DNA of 16,264 bases from an uncultured Oscillospiraceae bacterium (lineage in GTDB: Bacteria > Bacillota > Clostridia > Oscillospirales > Ruminococcaceae), in contig CAKSHG010000026.1 of assembly GCA_934456315.1 (NCBI GenBank), positions 1 through 16,264 of the forward strand. The letters run 5' to 3'. The notes below the pieces were generated by a model, which had not been told where the DNA came from, did no database searches, and was given only the letters and a program-made list of their open reading frames with translations. The first letter of the stretch is position 1, and each line of letters starts with the position of its first letter. The translations under genes and the position numbers were made by a program. Positions 1 to 7,196 of the stretch are shown here, in pieces.

Positions 1-42
1 CGCTTAGCATGTCCCGCGCAGCTCTGCGAGCGACGGAGGTGT
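1..42. other. Unassigned intergenic segment before the first terminator
   Basis: No gene can be supported here. The stretch contains a short perfect hairpin-forming palindrome (CGCAGCTCTGCG at 17-28). It lies directly before a terminator-like hairpin, so it may be the 3' untranslated end of an upstream transcript or of a small RNA that starts outside the window. A 29-codon frame at 9-98 runs through the terminator and has no ribosome binding site, so I do not call it. Confidence 0.3.
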
Positions 43-77
43 GCAAAAATGCCGGGCGGCGTCCGGCTGTTTTTTGC
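43..77 (+). terminator. Rho-independent terminator of the gene upstream of the window
   Basis: GCCGG at 51-55 pairs with CCGGC at 63-67 around a 7-base loop. The stem is flanked by an A-run (45-49) and a matching T-run (70-75), so GCAAAAA can also pair with TTTTTGC. This A/T-flanked shape is typical of an intrinsic terminator that can work on either strand. It separates the cob cluster from whatever lies upstream, which supports cbiD being the first gene of its transcription unit. I could not calculate a folding energy. Confidence 0.65.
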
Positions 78-102
78 ATGCTTATCCGTGTATTGTAGTG
101 CA

Positions 103-245
103 CGGCAGCTTGTCGAAAAAATACTATCTCAGGCTGCCGAGAAAGGCGCAGATGCTAGGAATCCGCATAACAGACAGGCTTTATGTCTGCCGTTATGCGG
201 AATGACGACGCAGATGTGCCTTTATCGACAGCCTGACGTTTTTTC
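103..245 (+). promoter_or_regulatory. Large structured leader hairpin with T-tract, possible attenuator
   Basis: Positions 129-147 pair with 218-236 with only two mismatches (137/228 and 141/224). The stem continues through 148-155 with 210-217, where GCAGATGC faces GCAGATGT, giving Watson-Crick pairs on both sides of a tandem G-A/A-G mismatch and one G-U closing pair. After an asymmetric internal loop (156-161 and 202-209), a perfect 10-bp stem follows (162-171 with 192-201). AGACA at 172-176 pairs with TGTCT at 184-188 at the tip, leaving a 3-base bulge at 189-191. A T-run at 239-244 follows and mirrors the A-run at 116-121, so the whole resembles an intrinsic terminator 21 bases before the cbiD start. 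CGGCAGC at 103-109 can instead pair with GCTGCCG at 133-139, which would break the outer stem. Regulation by attenuation is inference. It could also be the terminator of another RNA or a dispersed palindromic repeat. Confidence 0.5.
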
Positions 246-251
246 TTTTCT

Positions 252-256
252 GGAGG
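252..256 (+). promoter_or_regulatory. Ribosome binding site of cbiD
   Basis: GGAGG lies 9 bases before the ATG at 266, with no competing in-frame start nearby. It fixes the start of the first gene of the cluster. It lies outside the large leader hairpin but only 7 bases after its T-tract. Confidence 0.75.
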
Positions 257-265
257 TCACGGGTA

Positions 266-1402
266 ATGGACAGATTCGTTTACAGGTCGGGGGAAAAGCT
301 TCGCTGCGGGTTCACGACCGGAAGCTGCGCGGCGGCTGCGGCAAAGGCGGCTGCGGCTGCCGTCCTGTCGGGAACCGCTCCGGAGCGCGTTGAGCTGCTC
401 ACCCCTAAGGGGATAACGCTGGATATCCCGGTGGAGCGCTGCGAAATCTCCCAGAGCTCCGCGCTGTGCTCCGTCATAAAGGACAGCGGCGACGACCCGG
501 ATATCACCAACGGCATCGAGGTCTGCGCCACTGTGGAGCTCACAGAAAGCGGCATTACGATAGACGGCGGCGAGGGAATCGGAAAGGTGACCAAGCCCGG
601 TCTTGACCAGCCTCCCGGGGCGGCGGCGATAAACTCCGTCCCCAGGAAGATGATAGCGGCTGCGGTATCCGAAATCTCGGAACATTTTGACTACCACGGC
701 GGATACCGGGTAGTGATATCCATTCCGAAGGGCGCTGAAATCGCCGCAAAGACCTACAACCCGCGCATGGGCATAGAGGGCGGTATATCCATCATAGGAA
801 CCACCGGGATAGTCGAGCCGATGAGCAATTCCGCACTGGTGGACACTATCCGGCTCGAAGAACGCATGCGCCGCGAGGAGGGCTGCCGCAGCCTGCTGCT
901 GACCCTCGGGAACTACAGCCAGAGCTTCATTCAGCGGAACATGCCGTTCGCACTGGACAGGTGCGTTACATGCAGCAACTTCATCGGCGACGCGATAGAC
1001 GCGGCGATGGAATACGGGTTCGAACGGATACTCATCATCGGTCACATCGGCAAGATGGTGAAACTCGGCGCGGGAATAATGAACACCCACTCCGCACAGG
1101 CAGACGGCAGAATGGAAGTTCTGGTCACCTGCGGGCTGCTCGCCGGAGCCGACCCACAGACGCTGATAAAAATAACAGACTGCGTTACCGCAGACGCGGC
1201 GATCGCGCTGCTGAAAGACGCGGGGGCACTCGAAAAGGCGATGGAAATTCTCGGTCAGCGCGCGGAATACTACCTCTCGGCAAAGGTGAAGAATACCGTC
1301 CCCATCGGCGCGGTGATGTTCTCGGACAAGTTCGGGATACTGGTAAATACGCCCTCCGCCGGGGAGATAATGAAGATGATTTCGGAGGAATACAATGGTT
1401 GA
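266..1402 (+). CDS. cbiD: Cobalt-precorrin-5B C1-methyltransferase CbiD
   Basis: This 378-residue protein belongs to the CbiD family, which methylates C1 of the contracted corrin ring using S-adenosylmethionine (cobalt-precorrin-5B to 6A) in the anaerobic B12 pathway. CbiD is unrelated to the usual corrin methyltransferase fold. The N-terminal FTTGSCAAAAAKAA stretch (from residue 16) is the family's most recognisable signature, and the length is normal. The start at 266 is set by GGAGG 9 bases upstream. The gene is first in the cluster and overlaps cbiF by 8 bases, so translational coupling is likely. It is cytoplasmic. The product CbiJ acts on is made here, and CbiG supplies the substrate; both genes lie just downstream. 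The assignment rests on the N-terminal motif, length and context. Confidence 0.95.
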   Translation: MDRFVYRSGEKLRCGFTTGSCAAAAAKAAAAAVLSGTAPERVELLTPKGITLDIPVERCEISQSSALCSVIKDSGDDPDITNGIEVCATVELTESGITIDGGEGIGKVTKPGLDQPPGAAAINSVPRKMIAAAVSEISEHFDYHGGYRVVISIPKGAEIAAKTYNPRMGIEGGISIIGTTGIVEPMSNSALVDTIRLEERMRREEGCRSLLLTLGNYSQSFIQRNMPFALDRCVTCSNFIGDAIDAAMEYGFERILIIGHIGKMVKLGAGIMNTHSAQADGRMEVLVTCGLLAGADPQTLIKITDCVTADAAIALLKDAGALEKAMEILGQRAEYYLSAKVKNTVPIGAVMFSDKFGILVNTPSAGEIMKMISEEYNG

Positions 1403-2165
1403 TTTCGTAGGCGCTGGCTGCGGCGCAAAGGACCTGATAACGCTGCGCGGGCTGAAGCTCATTCAGCAGGCGGACGTCATAATTTACGCAGGCTCGCTCG
1501 TAAATCCGGAGCTGCTGGAATACGCAAAGCCCGACTGCGAGGTGCACAACAGCGCGCTGATGACCCTCGACGAAGTGATTTCCGTTATCGCCTCCGCAGA
1601 ATCCGCCGGAAAGCGCACCGTAAGGCTCCACACCGGCGACCCCTGCCTTTACGGCGCGATACGCGAACAGATGGACAGGCTGGACTCGCTTGGTATCGAA
1701 TATGCAGTCTGCCCCGGGGTCAGCAGCTTCTGCGGAGCCGCTGCGGCGCTCCGTGCGGAATACACCCTTCCCTCGGTCAGCCAGACCGTGATCATAACCC
1801 GCATGGCGGGGCGCACTCCCGTCCCGGAGCGGGAAAGCATCGAATCCCTCGCGGCGCACGGCTCCACGATGGTGATATTCCTAAGCACGGGAATGCTGGA
1901 GGAGCTTTCCGCGCGGCTCGTCCGCGGAGGTTACTCCGCCGGCACCCCCGCCGCGATAGTTTATAAGGCAAGCTGGCAGGACGAAAAGGTCTGCCGCTGC
2001 ACAGTAGGAACTCTCGCAGAAACTGCGGTGAAAAATGACATTCGCAAAACTGCGCTGATAACCGTCGGGAACTTTCTCGGAAGTGACTACGAGCTTTCAA
2101 AGCTCTACGACAGCAGATTCTCTACAGAATTCCGCGCAGCCAGAACAGAAAAGGGACAGCCATGA
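1395..2165 (+). CDS. cbiF: Cobalt-precorrin-4 C11-methyltransferase CbiF
   Basis: This 256-residue SAM-dependent methyltransferase adds a methyl group at C11, converting cobalt-precorrin-4 to cobalt-precorrin-5A. It has the class III (tetrapyrrole) methyltransferase layout: a glycine-rich GAGCGAKDL loop at residues 6-14, ADVIIYAGSLV at 26-36 (strongly typical of the CbiF/CobM subfamily), HTGDPCLYG from residue 79, and CPGVSS in the second half of the N-terminal domain. Length is as expected. The ATG at 1395 is preceded by GGAGG at 1384-1388 and lies inside the last codons of cbiD. It overlaps cbiG by 4 bases (ATGA). The YAGSLV segment separates it from the paralogous CbiH and CbiE domains encoded nearby, so I am confident of the subfamily. 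Confidence 0.95.
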   Translation: MVDFVGAGCGAKDLITLRGLKLIQQADVIIYAGSLVNPELLEYAKPDCEVHNSALMTLDEVISVIASAESAGKRTVRLHTGDPCLYGAIREQMDRLDSLGIEYAVCPGVSSFCGAAAALRAEYTLPSVSQTVIITRMAGRTPVPERESIESLAAHGSTMVIFLSTGMLEELSARLVRGGYSAGTPAAIVYKASWQDEKVCRCTVGTLAETAVKNDIRKTALITVGNFLGSDYELSKLYDSRFSTEFRAARTEKGQP

Positions 2166-3190
2166 AAGCCGCTGTATTTTCAGTAACGCAGCGCGGCGCA
2201 GAGCTTTCAGGGCGCATTGCGGACGCGCTTTCCCCGCGCTGGGAGGTCACGCGGTTCTGCTTTGAAAGGTACCCGGCAGACGGCACAGTCCCGTTCGGGA
2301 ATCTCCCGCAGAAAGTCGCGGAGGTTTTTCCGTATTCTGACGCGCTGGTGTTCGTCTGCGCCTGCGGGATAGCGGTCAGGGCAATCGCTCCGATGATACG
2401 ATCAAAGCAGACCGACCCAGCCGTGGTGGTGTTGGACGACTGCGGGAAGTTCGCAGTATCGCTGCTGTCCGGGCACATCGGCGGCGCAAACCGGCTCACT
2501 GAAATGATCGCCGAAGCAGTCGGAGCGCAGGCTGTGGTGACGACCGCAACGGATACCGGCAGGAAATTCTCGCCGGACTGCTTCGCGGCGGCAAACGGAC
2601 TGTATTTTGAAGATTTCAGCGCCGCAAAGGAGATCGCCGCAGCGGTACTGCGCGGTGAAAAAATAGCGCTTAACTCTGACATTGAATGCGTTAACATTCC
2701 CACGGAAATAATCTGCGGAAAAACCGGGAAATACGGTATCCGTATTTCCGGCGAAATGTCGGAAAAGCCGTTCGGGGTAACGCTGAACCTGGCTCCGAAA
2801 AACATCGTACTGGGCGTTGGCTGTAGAAAAAACGCGGAGTTTTCCGCGCTGAAATCGCTGCTGGAAAGCGCACTCTCGCCAACGCAGATAAAGCGTATCC
2901 GCGAGGTCGCAACTATCGACCGCAAGGCGCACGAGCCGTGCATTCTAAAACTCTGCGAAACGCTGGAGGTCCCGCTGAAAACCTACACGGCGGAGCAGCT
3001 TTCAGAGGTCCCCGGCAGCTTTTCAGCGTCGGAATTCGTTGAAAAAACCGTAGGCGTAGGGAACGTCTGCGAGCGCAGCGCAGCACTCGGAGGAAATACG
3101 CTCATCATAGGAAAAACAGCCGCAAACGGCGTGACCGTTGCTGCGGCGGAAAGGAACGTGCTGATAGATTTCAGCCGGAAACAGGAATGA
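2162..3190 (+). CDS. cbiG: Cobalt-precorrin-5A hydrolase CbiG
   Basis: CbiG opens the delta-lactone ring of cobalt-precorrin-5A and releases acetaldehyde, the step that completes ring contraction in the anaerobic pathway. The 342-residue protein shows the family's parts in order. An N-terminal domain contains FVCACGIAVRAIAP (about 64-77) and DDCGKFAVSLLSGHIGGANRL (about 92-112). A variable middle follows. The C-terminal domain begins near residue 215 with LGVGCRKN and contains IREVATIDRKAHEP and SASEFVEKTVGVGNVCERSA. Length fits a stand-alone CbiG. It overlaps both neighbours by 4 bases (ATGA at 2162-2165 and 3187-3190). Its position between cbiF, which makes its substrate, and cbiH matches its role. 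It is predicted to be cytoplasmic, with no membrane segment or signal peptide. Confidence 0.95.
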   Translation: MKAAVFSVTQRGAELSGRIADALSPRWEVTRFCFERYPADGTVPFGNLPQKVAEVFPYSDALVFVCACGIAVRAIAPMIRSKQTDPAVVVLDDCGKFAVSLLSGHIGGANRLTEMIAEAVGAQAVVTTATDTGRKFSPDCFAAANGLYFEDFSAAKEIAAAVLRGEKIALNSDIECVNIPTEIICGKTGKYGIRISGEMSEKPFGVTLNLAPKNIVLGVGCRKNAEFSALKSLLESALSPTQIKRIREVATIDRKAHEPCILKLCETLEVPLKTYTAEQLSEVPGSFSASEFVEKTVGVGNVCERSAALGGNTLIIGKTAANGVTVAAAERNVLIDFSRKQE

Positions 3191-3915
3191 AACTTTATAT
3201 AGTCGGAATGGGTGCCGGAAACGCCGGAGGAATGACCCTGGACGCGCAGTCCGCGATACTCGGGAGCGACATCGTAGTCGGCTACACCGTATATGTGGAG
3301 CTGCTGCGCGGTATATTCCCGGATAAAAACTACCTCGCAACAGGCATGAAAAGCGAGGTGGAACGCGTCAGAACAGCGCTGGAGCAGGCACAGAGCGGAA
3401 AGACGATCGCCCTAGTTTGCAGCGGCGACAGCGGCGTGTACGGAATGGCAGGGCTTGCGCTGGAGCTTTCGGTGGAGTTCCCCGGAGTTGAGATCGAGGT
3501 CGTGCCCGGAGTCACAGCCGCGCTTAGCGGAGGGGCGCTGCTCGGCGCGCCGCTGGGTCATGATTTCGCAGTGATCAGCCTTTCCGACCTGCTCACTCCC
3601 TGGGAGCTCATCGAAAAACGGCTTCGCGCTGCCGCTGCTGGGGATTTCGCGATAGCGCTGTACAATCCCTCCTCGAAAAAACGCGCTGACTACCTCGCGA
3701 AAGCCTGCGATATCCTGCTCGAGCAGAAGTCCCTTGATACCGTCTGCGGCATCGCGCGCAACATCGGTCGGGAGGGCTGCTCATATCAGATCCTGACGCT
3801 TGGGGAATTGCGCGATACTTCTGTCGACATGTTCAGCACGGTGTTCATCGGGAGCAGTACAACGCGCCGGATAAACGGCAGAATGGTCACTCCGAGGGGT
3901 TACAGAAATGTCTGA
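3187..3915 (+). CDS. cbiH: Cobalt-precorrin-3 C17-methyltransferase CbiH
   Basis: CbiH methylates C17 and drives ring contraction of cobalt-precorrin-3, giving the lactone cobalt-precorrin-4. The 242-residue protein has the class III methyltransferase pattern: GMGAGN near residue 7, GSDIVVGYTVYVELL (the GYxxY segment typical of CbiH/CobJ) at about 26-40, CSGDSGVYGMA at 78-88, VVPGVTAALSGGALLGAPLGHDF from about 105, and ALYNPSSKKR around 157-166. It is a minimal enzyme without the fused C-terminal domains found in some bacteria. The ATG at 3187 overlaps the cbiG stop by 4 bases, and the end overlaps cbiJ by 8 bases. Its substrate must come from CbiL, which is not encoded in this window. Confidence 0.95.
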   Translation: MKLYIVGMGAGNAGGMTLDAQSAILGSDIVVGYTVYVELLRGIFPDKNYLATGMKSEVERVRTALEQAQSGKTIALVCSGDSGVYGMAGLALELSVEFPGVEIEVVPGVTAALSGGALLGAPLGHDFAVISLSDLLTPWELIEKRLRAAAAGDFAIALYNPSSKKRADYLAKACDILLEQKSLDTVCGIARNIGREGCSYQILTLGELRDTSVDMFSTVFIGSSTTRRINGRMVTPRGYRNV

Positions 3916-4657
3916 AATTCTCATTTTCGGCGGCACGACAGAGGGCAGGCTGCTCGCGGAATTCTGCGCGGAAAACGGGATACGCGCGGCGGTCAGCGTT
4001 ACTACTGACTATGGCGCGGGGCTTCTCCCGCAGTCGGAAGCTATCCGCGAACTGGTCGGGAAGCTCGACGAACAGGATATATGCGCGCTCCTCAAAGGCG
4101 GCGGCTATTCCATGGTGATCGACGCGACCCACCCGTTCGCACGGAACGTTTCCGCAAACGTCAAAACCGCCTGTGATGAAACCGGGATACGCTATATCCG
4201 CCTGCTGCGCGAGGAGGGCGGAACTTCCTGCGGAAAACTTTTCAACAGCATTTCAGAAATTGTTGAATACCTGAACCTTAGCGACAAAAAGGCGCTGATA
4301 ACCACCGGCGGAAACTCCCTCGCTGAATACACGAAAGTGCGGGATTTCCAGACCCGGCTGACTGTGAGGATACTCCCTGCGGTGGGCGCTGCGGAGCGCT
4401 GCGCGGAACTCGGATTCCCGCCGGAGAACGTGATACTTGAGAAAGGTCCGTTCACTGTTTCGCAGAACGTTGCGCACATCAGGCGGTCCGGCGCGGAGAT
4501 CCTCGTAACCAAGGAAAGCGGCGCAGCCGGAGGCTTCCCGGAAAAGGCCGAAGCGGCAGAGCAATGCGGAGCAGAGCTGTTAACGCTGCGCCGTCCGGCG
4601 GAGCAGGGCTACTTGCTCGAACAGGTGAAAAAGTACCTTGAAACGGAGATAAAATGA
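3908..4657 (+). CDS. cbiJ: Cobalt-precorrin-6A reductase CbiJ
   Basis: This 249-residue oxidoreductase belongs to the CobK/CbiJ family, which reduces the macrocycle of precorrin-6A to 6B. Pyridine-nucleotide dependence is known for the family. The N-terminus has the Rossmann-like ILIFGGTTEGR at residues 4-14. The family hallmark DATHPFARNVSANV starts at residue 72. A second domain carries LITTGGNSL, ILPAVG and ILVTKESGAAGGFPEKAEAA, which match the conserved C-terminal layout. Length is normal. It overlaps cbiH by 8 bases and the next gene by 4 bases. Because the other genes here are of the cobalt-early type, the substrate is most likely the cobalt form, so CbiJ is preferred over CobK as the name. 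Confidence 0.93.
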   Translation: MSEILIFGGTTEGRLLAEFCAENGIRAAVSVTTDYGAGLLPQSEAIRELVGKLDEQDICALLKGGGYSMVIDATHPFARNVSANVKTACDETGIRYIRLLREEGGTSCGKLFNSISEIVEYLNLSDKKALITTGGNSLAEYTKVRDFQTRLTVRILPAVGAAERCAELGFPPENVILEKGPFTVSQNVAHIRRSGAEILVTKESGAAGGFPEKAEAAEQCGAELLTLRRPAEQGYLLEQVKKYLETEIK

Positions 4658-5859
4658 AAAAAGTCAACATCATCGGGATAGGAATGGACGGGCGGGAAAC
4701 CCTCACCAGTCAGGCGGCTGCGGCAATCGGAGCCGCAGACTGCCTTATCGGCGCGAAGCGCATGCTGGAGCCGTTTTCCGGGCTTTCAAAGCCGACGTTT
4801 ACAAGCTGGAACAGCGCGGAGATCTCCGAATATATCCAGAACTCGGAGAGCGACAGCTTTGCCGTTCTTATGTCCGGTGACTGCGGGTATTTCAGCGGAA
4901 CCGAGGGGCTGCTGAAAGCGCTTCCGGAGAGCGTTCAGGTGGAAGTCACAAGCGGTATTTCCTCCCCGGTCTATTTCTGCGGAAAGCTACGGATACCCTG
5001 GCAGGATATCCCGACCGTGAACCTCCACGGAGCGACCTCGAACATTGCCAGGAACGCCGCAGGACATCGCAGATGCTTCTTCCTGCTCGGGGGCAGGACA
5101 GGCGCGCAGGAGGTCTGCAAACGCCTTTGCGAATACGGTCTGGGCGACATCACCGTACACGTCGGGGAACGCCTGGGCTATCCCGATGAGCGCATTACAT
5201 CAGGCTCTGCCGCCGGGCTTATTGATATCGCCGCCGACCCGCTTTCGGTCCTGCTGACCGAAAATCCGTCGCCGGAAACCCGAATTCGCTCGGGGATACC
5301 GGACGAGGAATTCACCCGCGGCAAGGTCCCGATGACGAAATCGGAAGTGCGTGCGCTGGTCGTATCCAAGCTCGGTATCTCCACTGACGAAACAGTCTGG
5401 GATATCGGCTGCGGGACCGGCTCGGTTTCCGTTGAAATGGCGCTGCAATGCTACAACGGAACTGTGTATTCAATTGACATCAAACCAGAGGCAGCCGAAC
5501 TCACAAAGCAGAATTCAGTGAAGTTCCACTGCGACAACATCATCGTGAAAACCGGGTCTGCACTGGAAACCCTTGCGGACTTCCCCGCCCCGGACAAGGT
5601 GTTCATCGGCGGCTCCGGCGGCGAACTGCGCGGGATCATTCCTGCGGCACTCGGGAAGAATCCGGAGGTTAAAATCGTCGTCACTGCGGTTTCGCTCGAA
5701 ACGCTCAGCGAAGCCGCAGAAACGTTCGCCGAAAACGGAATGAATGCGGAAATCACGCAGGTCGCGATTACCAGGACGCGCCGGCTCGGAAGCCACACGA
5801 TGCTTTCCGCAGAAAACCCTGTGTTCATCATAAAAGGAGCGAAACAATGCGCAGAATAA
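4654..5859 (+). CDS. cbiET: CbiE-CbiT fusion: precorrin-6B C5,15-methyltransferase (decarboxylating)
   Basis: One 401-residue protein carries two methyltransferases that many anaerobes encode separately. Residues about 1-205 are the CbiE domain (class III methyltransferase), with GIGMDG at 8-13 and MSGDCGYFSG at 73-82; it methylates C5. Residues about 215-397 are the CbiT domain (class I methyltransferase), with the SAM-binding DIGCGTGSVSVEMA from residue 250 and FIGGSGGEL later; it methylates C15 and removes the C12 acetate carboxyl group. The order matches CobL of the aerobic pathway, but the surrounding genes are anaerobic-type. The product is cobalt-precorrin-8, the substrate of CbiC at the far end of the cluster. 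The ATG overlaps cbiJ by 4 bases, and the 3' end overlaps cbiA by 13 bases. Confidence 0.95.
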   Translation: MKKVNIIGIGMDGRETLTSQAAAAIGAADCLIGAKRMLEPFSGLSKPTFTSWNSAEISEYIQNSESDSFAVLMSGDCGYFSGTEGLLKALPESVQVEVTSGISSPVYFCGKLRIPWQDIPTVNLHGATSNIARNAAGHRRCFFLLGGRTGAQEVCKRLCEYGLGDITVHVGERLGYPDERITSGSAAGLIDIAADPLSVLLTENPSPETRIRSGIPDEEFTRGKVPMTKSEVRALVVSKLGISTDETVWDIGCGTGSVSVEMALQCYNGTVYSIDIKPEAAELTKQNSVKFHCDNIIVKTGSALETLADFPAPDKVFIGGSGGELRGIIPAALGKNPEVKIVVTAVSLETLSEAAETFAENGMNAEITQVAITRTRRLGSHTMLSAENPVFIIKGAKQCAE

Positions 5860-7196
5860 TGATCGCCGGTACCAACAGCGGCTGCGGAAAAACCACCGTT
5901 GTCTGCGGGGTTTTGCAGGCTCTTGTGAACCGCGGACTGCGGGTCGCGTCGTTCAAATGCGGTCCGGATTACATCGACCCGATGTTCCACGAAAGCGTTA
6001 TCGGGACAGATTCGCACAACCTTGACGGCTACTTCTGCGACGGGAAAATGCTGCGGCGGCTCCTCGCCGATAACAGCGCGGGTGCGGACGTTTCCGTTAT
6101 CGAGGGCGTGATGGGATTCTATGACGGAGTAAACGGCAAAGCCAGTTCCCATGCGGTTTCGCGTGAGGTCGACTGCCCCGCCGTCATCGTCGTCGACTGC
6201 AAGGGAATGAGCACGTCCATCGGCGCGGTGATGAGCGGATTTCTGAATTTCCGTAAGCCGAACAGCATTGCAGGGTTCATCTTCAACCGGCTTCCGGCGC
6301 AGCTTGTTACAGAAATAAAATCCCTCTGCGGCGAATGCGGTACCGAATTCCTGGGGTACTTCCCCAACTGTCCCGAAGCCGCACTGGAAAGCCGTAGGCT
6401 GGGTCTGGTGACTCCCGACGGAGTAGCGGAGCTGAAGAAAAAAACACAGCTCCTTGCGGAAAAAGCGGAACAATTCATCAACTTGGATAAACTCCTGAAA
6501 ATGTCAGAATGCACACAGCTTTCCGACATGGCGGAGCTTCCGCCGTACCAGGCAAAGCGTGCCAGGATCGCGGTCGCGCGGGACGCTGCATTTTCGTTTA
6601 TCTACAGTGACAATATCCGGCTGCTGGAGCGCCTGGGAGCTGATATTCAGTACTTCTCCCCGCTTAGTGACGGGGAAATCCCGGAGGGTTCCGACGGGCT
6701 TATTCTGTGCGGGGGTTACCCGGAATCATTTGCGGACAAGCTCTCACAGAATGTTAAAATGCTGAACTCGATTCGGAATAGTATCGAGCATGGTATGCCA
6801 GTTATCGCGGAATGCGGAGGATTCATGTATTTACACGAAACACTTGTTTCGGAATCCGGAGCGGAGCATAAACTTGTCGGCGTAATTCCCGGACGAACCT
6901 TTTCCACGCCGAAATTGCAGCGATTCGGGTATGTCAGGCTGCATGCAAACGAAACCAGTCTGCTCTGCGAAAAGGGCGGAGAAATTCCGGCTCATGAATT
7001 CCACTACTGGGACAGCGACAGCTGCGGAAACGGATTCACCGCCGTCAAGGAAAGCACGGGAAGGCGCTGGGACTGCGTACACGCTTCCGCGACCATGTAC
7101 GCGGGATTCCCGCACCTGTATTTCTGCGCGGATATCCCCGCTGCCGAAAGATTTGTGAAAGCCTGCGCAGAATTCGGAGGAAAAAATGACATTTGA
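5847..7196 (+). CDS. cbiA: Cobyrinate a,c-diamide synthase CbiA
   Basis: CbiA uses ATP and glutamine to amidate the a and c acetate side chains of cobyrinic acid. The 449-residue protein has the expected two domains. The N-terminal nucleotide-binding domain has a P-loop, AGTNSGCGKTT (7-17), FKCGPDYIDP (36-45) and VIEGVMGFYDG (84-94). The C-terminal class I glutaminase-like domain has LILCGGYPE (285-293), the probable nucleophile Cys323 in AECGGFMYLHE, and a histidine in HEFHYWDS (383-390). The ATG at 5847 follows a good AAAGGAG site at 5833-5839, and the gene overlaps the cbiET end by 13 bases. It overlaps cobT by 11 bases. The paralogous cbiP lies further down the cluster; the shorter length and the GPDYIDP motif separate the two. 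It acts in the cytoplasm. Confidence 0.96.
   Translation: MRRIMIAGTNSGCGKTTVVCGVLQALVNRGLRVASFKCGPDYIDPMFHESVIGTDSHNLDGYFCDGKMLRRLLADNSAGADVSVIEGVMGFYDGVNGKASSHAVSREVDCPAVIVVDCKGMSTSIGAVMSGFLNFRKPNSIAGFIFNRLPAQLVTEIKSLCGECGTEFLGYFPNCPEAALESRRLGLVTPDGVAELKKKTQLLAEKAEQFINLDKLLKMSECTQLSDMAELPPYQAKRARIAVARDAAFSFIYSDNIRLLERLGADIQYFSPLSDGEIPEGSDGLILCGGYPESFADKLSQNVKMLNSIRNSIEHGMPVIAECGGFMYLHETLVSESGAEHKLVGVIPGRTFSTPKLQRFGYVRLHANETSLLCEKGGEIPAHEFHYWDSDSCGNGFTAVKESTGRRWDCVHASATMYAGFPHLYFCADIPAAERFVKACAEFGGKNDI

Noticed and set aside
9..98. 29-codon frame beginning ATG at 9
   Set aside because: No ribosome binding site is visible before it, and it reads straight through the stem and T-run of the terminator at 43-77. 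Chance is more likely than a peptide.
74..127. Possible promoter elements (TTGCAT at 74-79; TACTAT at 122-127)
   Set aside because: No pair of -35 and -10 boxes has acceptable spacing and match, so the promoter of the cob cluster cannot be placed from sequence alone.
49..393. Plus-strand open frame of 114 codons starting in the leader
   Set aside because: It runs through the terminator hairpin and the large leader hairpin and overlaps cbiD in another frame. It has no ribosome binding site and no recognisable protein features.
257..1462. 401-codon minus-strand open frame opposite cbiD
   Set aside because: It is the antisense shadow of a clear cbiD in GC-rich DNA, with unusual composition and no domain I recognise.
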